Origin: Allium sativum
Lineage: Eukaryota; Streptophyta; Magnoliopsida; Asparagales; Amaryllidaceae
DNA: 64,000 nucleotides
Assembly (NCBI GenBank): GCA_030737875.1
Contig: CM060915.1
Span: 907,006,677-907,070,676, forward strand
Reading direction: 5' to 3'
Shown: in pieces, positions 48,401 through 58,635 of the stretch
How positions within the stretch are numbered: the stretch's first letter is position 1
Layout: each line of letters starts with the position of its first letter
Translations under genes and position numbers: made by a program
Notes under the pieces: generated by a model
What the model was told of the DNA's origin: nothing
What the model saw: the letters and a program-made list of their open reading frames with translations, nothing else
Database searches by the model: none

Positions 48401-51400
48401 TTCCGAATATCGAAATAAAACCCGTCGTTCCCTTTCTGAAATGATTTCCAATTCATGGTTAAATTCATATTTGAATTTAAATTTCTAAGATATCAAATTA
48501 TAACTTATTTTCCTTAATTTATAAACATTGTTTATAAATTTAACTTTCTTGTTTTATAATAACAAGTTTCCATTTCGATTCCATTTCAAATTCTACTTTT
48601 CAAATTCATACTTGAATTTAAACCTCTAAATTATCTAATGATAATTTATTTCACTAGATTAATAAATAACGTTCCTAAATCCAACTTCCTTGTTTTATAA
48701 AATAAAACAAGTTTCATTTCAGAATCTGTTTGAAAGCCAAACTTATTTTGGAATATTTTATTTATTATAACTTATTAATATAAATATAGAATCTATTTTC
48801 ATATTTAACTTTAAATTTCTATTAAATAAAATCCTAATATTTTCTTCTGGAAATATTTTATTTAAATATATTCGATCTAATCGAATTTAAATCATAAATC
48901 CATACGAATATATTTTAATTCACTTTACATTCTGAATATCAGAATAGATTTATCATTTCTTTTTGAAACTAATTTCAATTCCCTTTTTAAATTCACCTTT
49001 GAATTTATATTTTCCAAATGATACTTCATTTATAAACATCGTTTATAAATTCACTTCAGTTTCCAGATTTTCCAATGAAGATCATTCCATTTTATTTATA
49101 AACACCGTTTATAAATTTACTTCAATTCCCTGATTTTTAATTTATAAACATTGTTTATAAATTTCAATACTTGTTTTATTTATTCAAAACAAGTTAATAT
49201 TTTTATTCCATTCGAATTTCAAATTCTATTTTTAGAAAAATAGAATTTTCCATTTAAATCTCAAATATCGTTTTCACGATATTTTTATATATTAACATTT
49301 TAGCCTAGTGATATTTAAATATCCAAAAACACTTAATTATCAAATCACTGGTTTTATAACACATCATATATGATAATATATATGTGAAAACAAACAGTAA
49401 TAAATTTTGAGAAATCCAGTTGGATATTCCAACCTGTTTTTTTCCTACATCCACAGACGTTAGACAACATAAATAATACCCATCCTGCTTCGAGGCAGGA
49501 TATCGCGGTATAGAAGGTCATCCACTATCATAGCGTAGGGCGCATAGGGTCATCCGCTAATGATATTACGGGCATCCGCTAATGGTACTGCGGGAACTAT
49601 CCAACCACCAATATATATAATATCCACAAACCAATCCTAAATAACTAATATATATTTCATAATAGCCACAGTAATATTTTAATGCAACCAAACAACCATC
49701 AAACAATTATTTTAACAAGTAAAATAATTCAAAATAAAAATGAGTGAGATATACTCACTATGATTTTTAATTCGATCCGTTGTGATTCCAAATTTTACCT
49801 CAGCTCGTCTACATTCCTTGTTATGAGCCTAATATGACTGATTTCTTGAATTTGGACCTCGTATACATATTTAACATATATTATTTAAACTAATCATTTT
49901 AAATAATAAAATTAGTTTTTTAATTATGGTATTTATAAATTTTAATTACCTAACCATGCGAACTGTCCAGAACTCGAACTCCACCAGATCACAAACAAAT
50001 CCAAGATATCACAGACTTGATACCCTCCAATATCACAGCAGCAACATGAACATCCTTTTACTTTCAAAATGCAACTCTCACCTACAGCCTCCTACTACAC
50101 ACGCATTAACTTCTCCAATTGCTACCAGTAAAAAAATCCGACTGTTCACCCGTTCAGCCTCACATGTTGCCCACTTGAAACTTCACTGTTCCCATACAAA
50201 CAGAGCACTGACCCTCCTTCCAGTTTCACAACAGCCTTCACCCCAAACTGTACAAGACAATATTCGAATTCTTCCTTTCAACGCAGTTGCAGCAGATCCC
50301 AATACTTTGAGCATCGAACCCTTTAAAAACTTTTTCAGAGAAGCCAAACCCACTAACCAATCCAACAATGGCCTAGCGTCCTCCATTTCCGACCGTGTTA
50401 CCCAAAATCACGACATCTCCTAGCCCTAGATCGCGACAGTCCCCACCGCGACTTTGAATACCAAATTTTCGAAGTTGTAAACTTCTATTGCACTACCTCC
50501 TCGCTGCTTCACATCAACGCTTCACTCAATCCTCTAGCTCCGCCTACGTCATCGCTCGACTGTCGAGCTGTTGAAAACCATGCGCTTGAAACCCTTGCCC
50601 GTAGATTTCAAATGAATCAAGACAAATGGTGATTTTTGAGGAGATTATGATTTGTGTAAATTGATTTTTGAGAAGCGAAATCGATTATGAAAGGGAAATG
50701 GAAAAAAAAAGGATTTTAGAGTTTGTGATTTCTAAAGCTTTCGATTTGAACAGGAAGGAATAAAAATGGAAAAGGGTGCAGACGTAACTTTTAAATGGAA
50801 GGAAATAAACAAAAGCTTGGGTTTTATAAATGAAGAAAGGATCCATTTTTACTTTGAAGAGCTAGGCATTTTTTTTCTCTCAGAGGAACACTGGAGAGAG
50901 AATGAGGGTGTCGCGTATTTAAATGAGTGGGAGGAGACCATACGTACAGGGCATTAAATTTGTGTCGGATATAGGGCATAACAAATCCTCTATTTTATTT
51001 TAAAAAGATTTTTGATTTGATTTTTATTAAATACGATTTGATATAAAGAGATTTTTACTCTTTTTAAATTGATTCGGATTTGATTTTGTAATTATCCACT
51101 AAAAATATATCGGGGTTCATAACTCGACATCACGAACCGCTATTTTAACCTACCGACCGACGTTTCAACGTAATTACACTATTTTGGACTCAACAGAATA
51201 GACTATAAAATTAATTATGAATATATATATAATAACCATATTTACTTGATATAATATAATTTAAATCCAAATCAATTAAATTATTCGATAATAAATTATT
51301 ATCGTCGTCTATATTCAAATAGAATATATATTGATCATTTGAACTGTTTTGACTCTGTTTTAAATATCGAATTGAATTACTTCAGATTCTCGTACTACTA

Positions 51401-51558
51401 TAATTATTTGAGAACCAATAATTATATATATTCAAAATAAATTGTATATCGATTATTTAATCGTTAACTCAATATAAAAATCGATTTATATTATCAACTC
51501 AATATTTAATCCATATTAAATATTTAAAATTAATCGACCAAAAATCTGGGTCGTTACA
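45448..51558 (-). repeat. LTR_C: 5' LTR of element B-C (6111 bp)
   Basis: It starts TGTAACGGCCC, ends GGGTCGTTACA, and aligns with LTR_B along its length. It lacks about 358 bp present in LTR_B (junction near 47203) and a few smaller pieces. The conserved U5 word is at 45891-45908 with one change. The plus-strand ORF at 49926-50423 corresponds to a frame broken in LTR_B and is not supported as a gene. The minus-strand TTTAAATA box near 50920 is the best promoter candidate. Confidence 0.85.
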
Positions 51559-51632
51559 GTATTACTAACCTCACCTCTATTGAGTTACACCACCTGGTCA
51601 AGGTTATCACTTAACCTGGCTCTGATACCAAA
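51559..51632 (-). other. Remainder of the A-D interior with primer binding site
   Basis: After the GTATT duplication, ACTAACCTCACC continues the A-D interior cut at 30731. The minus strand carries a perfect TGGTATCAGAGC (51619-51630), two bases from LTR_D. The 60-odd bases between align with the sequence next to the B-C primer site (GACCCTATCTCTAATGAG against AACCTCACCTCTATTGAG), which shows the interior is continuous and was split by B-C rather than deleted. Confidence 0.85.
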
Positions 51633-51879
51633 TGTAATGACCAACTTTGTTGTACCATTAAAGATGACATTTAGCCATACATGTCCAACTCAAAATGCAA
51701 AGGAAAGCAGATAGTTAAAGGACAGAAATTAGAGGGTGGGAAGAAGAAAGAAATTAATGTTAGAATAGAAGAAGAAAAACACCAACCCTGTAGAATCAGA
51801 GTAGAATAGAATCTCATAGCGGAATGAATAAAATATAATATATCAATATTCTTTACATAAAGAGAAAACCATATATATA
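51633..51879 (-). repeat. LTR_D: start of the 5' LTR of element A-D
   Basis: It begins TGTAATGACC and matches LTR_A 9490-9640 plus 23458 onwards (ATACATGTCCAACTCAAAATGC, then GAATAGAATCTCA, then ATAAAATATAATATATCAA). It is cut at 51879 by the Tat element; the rest should lie beyond the right edge of the window. Confidence 0.85.
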
Positions 51880-52572
51880 TGTTAGATCCAAAATTGGCTC
51901 TAACACCCAAGTTTTTCAATTATACAGAAATTAATATTAGGAAAAATGCTAGAAAATCAGAAAAGACACAAGATTTATAGTGGTTCGGCGTTAACGAGCC
52001 TACGTCCACTTTATATCAATGATTATACTTGAAATCAGAGTACAATCGATGATTTATCCCTCAACCTCACTTTTACAATGTTGATTCACTCAATAATTTC
52101 GAGACAACTCTGAATAATAATAATGGAGGTGTAATAATGGTGGATTCAGAACTCAGAATTGCCAAAAAGATCCTGAAAAATGCCAAGTCTGGGGCTATTT
52201 ATAGCTAATATTTGCAGACGGGTCGCGGTCATACGTGGCGCAAATCTCGAGAATCTAGGACTGGTTCGTAGCTTGAGGAAGAAATGGTCAATATGACAGT
52301 TATGGACAGGTGTCGCAAGATCCTACTTTCTCGGATCATGATGGACTAGGTCATGGCTTTCATCTGGTTTCCTGGTTTGGATCAGGTCGCGCTTTCATGG
52401 ATGGATCGGATCGAGCTAGGAAGAGCGGGTCGGATCGGATCGAGCTGACAATAGCGGGTCGGATCGAGCTAGCAAGGGGTGATCGCGATCGGGTCCAGGC
52501 CTTTTCACAAGTAAAGCTGCATCTTGAACTCGTGTTTGAATCTTGGTGGCTTGGTCCAAAAGCTAGCCAACA
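51880..52572 (-). repeat. Tat element 3' LTR (693 bp)
   Basis: It starts TGTTAGATCC and ends TAGCCAACA, so both strands begin TGTT. The right border is set by the adjoining polypurine tract; the left border is where LTR_D homology ends, with ATATA as the likely 5-bp target copy. A minus-strand TATA box (TATAAATA) lies at 52196-52203. A TATAGTGGTTCGG ... CCTACGTCCACTTTA block at 51975-52016 is common in plant LTRs. Confidence 0.75.
52196..52203 (-). promoter_or_regulatory. TATA box of the Tat LTR
   Basis: TATAAATA on the minus strand, about 370 bp from the LTR's U3 start, followed by AGCCCCAGACTTGG. In the matching 5' LTR this would drive gag-pol. Inferred from position and sequence. Confidence 0.5.
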
Positions 52573-52588
52573 TTTTGCCCCCTTGAAG
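52573..52588 (-). promoter_or_regulatory. Tat element polypurine tract
   Basis: The minus strand reads CTTCAAGGGGGCAAAA immediately before TGTTGGCTAG, the first bases of the 3' LTR. An AAGGGGGCAAAA-type tract is usual for Tat elements. Confidence 0.75.
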
Positions 52589-53939
52589 TATGTTTTATCA
52601 AGGATGGAACATGCTTCGAAATTACCGAAATATCTTTTCATGAAGTGATGTGGATCAGAGATTGTGTCTGTCTGAAACATCGTACAACTTCAAGAATTCA
52701 TGTCCTTTGATTAGTATAAATATCCAGTTAAACCTTCAATCATTTCCTTGTTCATTGGATAATTCTCATCTCTGGAGCTTTTGAAGACTTCATTGTCAAA
52801 TTACCAGGTAAACCTTTGAGTCTTCACAAGTATTTCTGAGTCTTCGTCTTTGACAATTGCTTGTTGAGTCGGATCGCCGAAACACTCCACGGTCCATGGG
52901 ATGAGGCGCTCGTCTCGGGTTCGGCGATAATTCGGGCTTTTTCACGAGGCACAGTGGGCTTTCTTACTTCGATCACGAGCTGTTGGAGAGGGTGTTCCTT
53001 CTTTTTCTGCGCTGGGCTTTGGTTTGTGGCCCACCAGTCTCTACGGTTCAAGCAAGAAAAAAGGGAATACTAAGGGTCGTGGGTTTGCCTATATAAATCG
53101 AACCCTCTTCCACTTTCTCTCCTTCTTCTTTCTTTTTGCAGCCGCCATCAATTCTTCCTTCGATTCAAACCCTAACCTGCGATTTCCAAATCCTCCCGAT
53201 TTAAATTAGGATAAAATAGGTAATCATGCTAACAAGGCTTTAATGCAATTTTAATCTCGTTCCTCTAAATTTTTCCTTAGTTCGGAGGATGAGTGGTGAG
53301 GCTTTGAGGTGTTTGAGGCCTTAAGGACAACGAAGATTAATGGGTACGGTCGTTCATGTGCATGGGAGGAGAGGAGAAAAAGGAGAAGGAGAAAGGGTTG
53401 GCCAGTTCGACTCGTGGGTGAGGTTTGAGTTCGGGTCGCGATAACAATTGGATGAAGAAGATGAAGCTGATGTTTAACGCAGCAGCAGATCAGATTGTGG
53501 AGATGGCAGGACGATGGTTCACGGGTTCATGAGAGCGTAAGGAGAATCGGATTGTGAGGGGTTAACGCGATCCATTCCGATTTCCACGATCTGATGCTCT
53601 TCCATGAGTTGGTGCTTCTGCCGCGAGTCCATACTGGCTTCACGATCCGAAGATGCACCGCGATCCGGACCCTAGCTCACGATTCGGCATGATGAACGAT
53701 CCAATGTATTTGTTAAATAAGCAATGCGATTTAATCCTGATACCCCAATGGACAGTTAGGTTAGAGCCTTCGAGTCTTTTGAACCGAACACCAGCACAAC
53801 TTGGCAGCAGACAACAACTGATATCCCGATTACCTTGTTAACTTTATGCTTTTCTTTAATATATACACAGGCACACACTTGCACTCGCACACATGGGGAA
53901 CGGGTAATTGTATTCTAACTTTTATTCGCCAACACATCT
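52589..53939 (+). promoter_or_regulatory. Promoter and leader region of the antisense ORF
   Basis: Two plus-strand TATA candidates lie ahead of the antisense ORF: AGTATAAATATCC near 52710 and CTATATAAAT at 53089-53098. Splice-like signals are present: donor CCAG|GTAAAC at 52807/52808, a strong acceptor CTTTCTTTTTGCAG ending 53141, donor ATAG|GTAATC at 53219/53220 and acceptor ATATACACAG ending 53870. A four-codon upstream ORF (ATG at 53893) precedes the main ATG. Everything points to a normal plant-style Pol II leader with introns, but usage is inferred. Confidence 0.4.
53089..53098 (+). promoter_or_regulatory. TATA box upstream of the antisense ORF
   Basis: CTATATAAAT followed at the right distance by a CT-rich initiator stretch (53104-53137), typical of plant promoters. 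It lies inside the element but outside the LTR, so the antisense unit has its own promoter candidate. Confidence 0.5.
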
Positions 53940-56900
53940 ATGTCTGATATATGCTCTTCTAAAGGATCTAAAACGGAGGGGGACTCGGTGATGTCGGAAC
54001 ACCATAATCCCGTGGTTCCTCCAATTAATCCAGAGGGTGAGGATTCTGAATCTGAATATGAGGCAGAGACAGAATCAAATTCATCTGAGAGTACCTCGCT
54101 ATAGGAGGAGTCCGAAGTGGACGACCGAGCTCCCAATGAGATTCCCGGCGTTCTAGAAATTGAGAAATTCACCGACTTTTTAGCTTCCAAACTAGACGAA
54201 ATAAAACTTAAGAAAATTTGCTTGAAACACGGGATCCCCTGGGACGATGTGAGAACACCCGAAAGCGGAGATAGACCTCATCTTGCTCCAGAAGGGTACA
54301 TGGCAATCAGCCGACTCATGCGCTGGTTGGGCACTATTCCTCCGTTTCCTCCAATCGTCATTAATACCTTAAGACGATTACGTATTACCCCTATGCAGCT
54401 TCATCCCAAGGCTTACGCAGCCTTGTACACTCTATATGTCGTGTATGCAGAGATTCTGCAAACTGAGCTTACTTTTAAAGACTTGAAATTCTACTATCTT
54501 TTCAAGCACCATTCCACAGCGACTCCGAATTTCTCTTTCTTTGAATCAGTAGCCAACAGGAAGGTTCTGTCTGATGGTTACAGCAACATAGGGGATCCCA
54601 AAGCTGATTGGTTTTACATAAAACGCCAGGTTGGGTGTGCGAGGAGGTGGCTCAAGTCTAGTAAGTTTCGAGCCTCTAGATGCATGACTTAATTACATAA
54701 TCGAAGCACTAACATGTTTCTTTTTCTCTTGTGCAGATCGCACATTTCCCAAGACAGAAGGCTCAGTGTATAACGATCGATTATCCCGACTTCTTAAAAG
54801 CAAGTCTGACTTCTTGAGAATCAAGAAATGTATCACCGACGAAAACCTTCACAAGCACCATCTTCTGGACATAAGATTTGGACTTGGAGCGGGCGACAAA
54901 CCTTACAAGTATGTGCCCCCGGCTGAAGGAGAAGGAACTTCTCAAGTTGTAGAGACGACTACTCTTCACCCGATGATTAATCAGGATGACGAGGATTTAA
55001 ACATGTATAAAGGAGATGAGGGACGAGCTGATAAATCAAAGGAGGTTCCAACCTCCGAGGGGCAGTCTCCACTAAGGACTTCATCGCCAGTTGAGTCTGT
55101 CGCCCAAGATGAATTAACGGAGGAACAGATTTTCGGGGAATTAAGTAAAATTCCTTTGCCAGATGATATCTATACCCAAGAAGATTTTGAAGGGGAACCA
55201 ATTTTCCCCCTCTCCAAAGAGACGGGTGCCCCAGTTGGAGAGAAAGAAGTTACCCAAGCGAGCCTAACTTCGGGCCCTGGTCTGTTCCAAAAAAAAAGGG
55301 GATTCCATGGGATGCACAAAAAAATGCACCATTTTTCATAACACTCTTTTGCTACTGTGGTTCATAGTCCTAACACACACTTGTTTTCTTTGCAGGAAAA
55401 ATGTCTCGCAAACGGTCTTATTCCTACCGTTCCCTTCGCGAGGGCACACCAAGCCTCCTTCCAGATCCTGAGCATACTCGTGGCGATAGTCGGGGAAGGG
55501 ATAGTCGTTGACCCTAGGATTCTCATCAATCTTATCCTACACGACCTCGATCTCTACCAAAGCAAAGTTATGGAAAGCCACATAGTCGTCCAATGCCACC
55601 AGCTGGGGGGAAGCAACTTCCTAAAGATTTAATCCCTCCAAAAAGCACTCCTTCTCACGCCCAATCTTCTAAAAAACACGCTGAGCCAAAGGACAAGGAC
55701 AAAGATGAGGGCAGGATTATAGAGAAGGGGAAGATAGTTCCTACTTCCTCTGGTGAGCGTGGCTTGGATACTACTACTGCAAGGGATGTTGCCCCCAGTT
55801 CTGAGATTACGGCCAGGCTAGAGCGCTTACGAAAACAGTTTCCCGACATTTACTTTGAGAGGATGGTGTTCGTCCTAGATCTTGAACCGGTCCCCGAGGA
55901 TTGGGACACAAAGGTGATAGGGTATGTATGCCATGTAGCTAAACAATACGGGGTAATGAAGAAGCATGCTGCTACACTCTCTACTATCATCCGCCGGATG
56001 GATACGGACGCGGCCAGGGCCAGGGTAAAGATTGACAATGATGCTAGGGCTAGGTGCAAAATGGAAAAAGAACTGGAGGATGCACAGGCCCAACTGGCTT
56101 TAGCTCAGTGAGACGCAGAGAATTACAAGTCCGAGTTGGAGAGTGCCAGGGAGAGTTTTCGCAACGAGCTTGACTTAAATAGCCAGGAACGGGTGGCCCT
56201 AAGGAAGGAAGTAGAGGATCTCAGGGCGGTTAACACTGAACTGAAGACAGTATAGGATCGCTTTTCTGCTGAGAAAGAGGCTTGGGAGAAAGAGAGGGAG
56301 AGCTTAAAAAATGACCTTGCCCTTGACAAGAAGGAGAAGGAGGTTCTAAATGATCAACTCGCTCAAGTTGAGGAGCGTGTAGCTGTCGCTGAAAGCAGTG
56401 CCAATAGCGCTCTTGAGTCAGCAGCTGTTGCGGCTGATAAGCTTGCCGAAAAAGAGAAGGATATAGATAACTTTGAAGAATTGTTGTTCGATTTATTTGG
56501 TCAAGTTATCAAGCACCGAGACATTTCTTTGATTTCAGACTACCATGTTACCTTGGCCAATATATGGGACGCAATTGTCGAGGGCGAGAAGCGGCGACTG
56601 GAGGTCGACGAAATTGACGAGCACCAGCTGATGCAAACCTTTCTCAGAGGTGAAGATCCTGAGACTTTGGAGGAAGGTAGACGCCTTATCCACGAGGAAA
56701 TGGAGAGGGAGAAGAGCAGGCTCAAGGGCAAGGATAAGGTTGGAGAGAGCTCGAGCTCGGTGGTAGAGCCCAAAACCTCTGAAGTTGAGGGATATAACCC
56801 CGACGATCCATTGAACCCCTTGGCACCTGCTCTTCCGATTGTCGGGACCACCAGTACAAATCTGGGAGATGAATCGGCCGAAGGTATCTCCACATTTTCT

Positions 56901-57569
56901 CCACAGTTTATTAAATCAATCGCAACCTCTCATCGTCTTGTGGGACATACAATCGACATGGCCACATCTCCTCCCGATTCGCTAACCTTTACTTCTAATG
57001 GTGTAGGTACCAAAGTGGTCAAAAAGGGTGCAGAGGAGAAGGCAGAGGCTGAGAAGGTTGAGGTTCCCCCGGGTTCTGGTATCGAGGCTTCTGAGGTCTC
57101 AAAGCAGACCAGGGGCTCAACAAGTGATAGAGTTACAGTAGCACACGTGGAGTCTGGCACTGGCGCTCCTGCGGACGCCGAGATCATTGCTGCTCTGCAT
57201 GACACAGACGGCGGTCATGGAGATGAGGAAGAGGAGGTAGAAATCATTGACGAGGTCAAGGGTGATGATAGCGAAACCTTGGCTGACATACAAGCTAGGA
57301 AGGAGAAGCGGTTGGCTCTTAAGAGGGAGGAACAGAATCCGGTGTTCGTGACCACTATTTCTGAAATCGATCCCAAGACTGGGTTGGTTATAAGATTCTC
57401 TTCTAGGTCGATAACTTCACAACTTGCCTCTGAACCTTCCAGTCCTCCTCCGGAGCCTCTCGTCGACAAGAGGAAGAGGAAGAAAAGCGACCGCTCCGGT
57501 ATTGATAAAGAGGAGTTGGAGAAACAGAAGAAGGACAAGAAATCGAAGCCATCACCCAAGCGCAAATAG
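53940..57569 (+). pseudogene. Tat antisense ORF (plant transposase-like 'gypsy-type transposon' protein), broken
   Basis: The start is ATG at 53940 (MSDICSSKG). Exon 1 runs to 54660, followed by a clear 76-bp intron (54661-54736, GTAAGT ... GTGCAG) that keeps the frame. Exon 2 ends near 55279 (weak donor GTCTGT, phase fits), and exon 3 runs from 55396 (acceptor TTTCTTTGCAG) to TAG at 57567. Exon 1-2 holds a domain of the Transposase_28 type (PF04195-like): PEGYMAISRLMRW, FPPIVINTLRRLRI, LHPKAYAALYTLYVV, FKDLKFYYLFK, DPKADWFYIKR. Next come an RS-rich piece, about 250 residues of charged coiled coil, and a basic C-terminus (KRKRKK, KPSPKRK) likely for nuclear entry. In-frame stops at 54102, 55509, 55515, 56109 and 56253 break it. 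Such antisense ORFs are known in Tat elements; their function is unknown. Confidence 0.75.
54661..54736 (+). other. Intron of the antisense ORF (76 bp)
   Basis: GTAAGT donor, pyrimidine-rich tail and GTGCAG acceptor. Without splicing the frame stops at 54690; removing the intron joins WLKS to the downstream RTFPKTEG frame without a shift. It proves the unit is built for plus-strand transcription, opposite to gag-pol. Confidence 0.8.
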
Positions 57570-57979
57570 GATGCAGCTATTGGCTTATGTTTTAGTTCTA
57601 GGATTTCTTTTGGCCAAAAGATGTAGTCATGAGATTGGCCCTCACTTTTTGTTTAGTTTCTCGTTTTTTTGTAAATCCGTTTCCAGTAAATAAGGACCTA
57701 CTTCTTTTGCATCATTGTGTTCTTGCAAATTCATCATGTTAGCAGAGTTTAAATAATCATAACTGAAACTTTCATAGTTAAATGTTAAAGTTATAAGTAA
57801 CGATCATTAATCATAACGAAAACAATCATCGGGAAATACTTGTGCTAAGTAATCGTGTAGTGATGCACGTATATATTCCTAATTGATCGTCATTATAGTG
57901 CCTGGCCAGGGCGTATTGGCGATCGATTAGAATTATATTCGTACTATCACGATCTTTCCATGGGGTAACGGTTCTTGTG
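57570..57979. other. Spacer downstream of the antisense ORF
   Basis: T-rich 3' flank (TTTTTTGTAAATCC, GTAAATAAGG near 57690), a plausible polyadenylation zone for the plus-strand transcript, followed by AT-rich sequence with no frame or repeat recognised. Confidence 0.4.
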
Positions 57980-58300
57980 GCGCTAAGTCTCTAGCGCTTT
58001 TATACTCTCCCGATCCTTCAGCGGGTTAGAGTTCGCGTGGCACTAAGTCTCTAGCGCCTTTATACTCTCCTGATCCTTCAGCGGGTTAGAGTTCGAGCTC
58101 GATTCTTGGTCTGCTCACCGATCCTTCAATGGGGCAGAAGTTCTGGGGGCGCTAAGTCTCTAGCGCCTTTATACTCTCCCGATCCTTCAGCGGGTTAGAG
58201 TGTTGTCAAGGCGGATTTATCATGGTGCACCTTCACGCCTTGGGTACGTTATCTTCGCGTCCTTTATACTCTCTCCCTGATCTTGGGAGTTAGAGTGCGA
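57980..58300. repeat. Tandem hairpin repeat (about 60 bp) in the Tat 3' region
   Basis: Units begin at about 57980, 58040 and 58149, and a diverged one at about 58240. Each has GGCGCTAAGTCTCTAGCGCC (arms GGCGCTA/TAGCGCC) followed by TATACTCTCCCGATCC and CTTCAGCGGGTTAGAGT, a second stem. The first two are exactly 60 bp apart. A partly degenerate unit lies at 58095-58140. Retand elements are known for amplified tandem repeats in this same part. Confidence 0.85.
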
Positions 58301-58424
58301 GTTGTAGTGCGATTTACCTCGCTGCACCTTTTGGAGCTTTAATTATCGTGAACTTTCCGATTTGCTGAACGACATTTTGGATTAGCTGTTTTGACATTAC
58401 TGCATAAATTTAAAAAAAATTCCG

Positions 58425-58635
58425 AAATGGTAACAGTATATATATTGACCAAAATAAAAGAGTAGATAAGAAATGGTGCAGTAAGGGTAAATGACACAAA
58501 GCATTTTTATAGTGGTTCGGTCGAATCATGACCTACGTCCACTTTATAATCTTTTGTTCAAATAACCAGACTGTTCTAGGCAAGTCGAGCCTTTTTACAT
58601 GGTTCTAAAAACAAAAGAATAGAACTGACACTTTT
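58425..58635 (-). repeat. LTR-like block directly downstream of pol
   Basis: TTTATAGTGGTTCGG ... GACCTACGTCCACTTTATA (58512-58552) resembles the block in the element's own LTR at 51973-52019, with GACACAAAG / GACACAAGA just before it in both. The rest of the two regions does not align. It may be a remnant of another LTR or a repeated functional sequence such as a 3'-processing site. Confidence 0.5.

Larger units (their letters stand above)
30732..51558 (-). mobile_element. Element B-C: giant-LTR non-autonomous retrotransposon
   Basis: LTR_B begins TGTAACGGCCC at 30732 and LTR_C ends GGGTCGTTACA at 51558. The 5-bp repeat GTATT flanks the whole element (30727-30731 and 51559-51563), showing one insertion. 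LTR_B (about 6.5 kb net) and LTR_C (6111 bp) align along their length with clearly more divergence than the LARD pair. The polypurine tract lies beside LTR_B (43442-43460) and the primer site beside LTR_C (45434-45445), so it is minus-strand. The interior is about 1.1 kb once the retroposon is removed. No gag-pol exists, so movement required proteins in trans. Confidence 0.88.

Noticed and set aside
49926..50423. 165-residue plus-strand ORF in LTR_C
   Set aside because: The equivalent region of LTR_B (about 41800-42300) has frameshifts that break it, and the sequence shows no recognisable protein family.
28723..51632. Tandem LTR-internal-LTR-internal-LTR array from unequal crossing-over
   Set aside because: The GTATT repeat on both sides of B-C and the alignment of 51564-51632 with the sequence next to the B-C primer site show simple nesting of one element in the interior of another.
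52310..52680. ORFs of 106-112 residues in and beside the Tat LTR
   Set aside because: They lie across the LTR border and polypurine tract and have no domain; the Gly/Arg/Ser-rich composition comes from GGATCG-rich LTR sequence.
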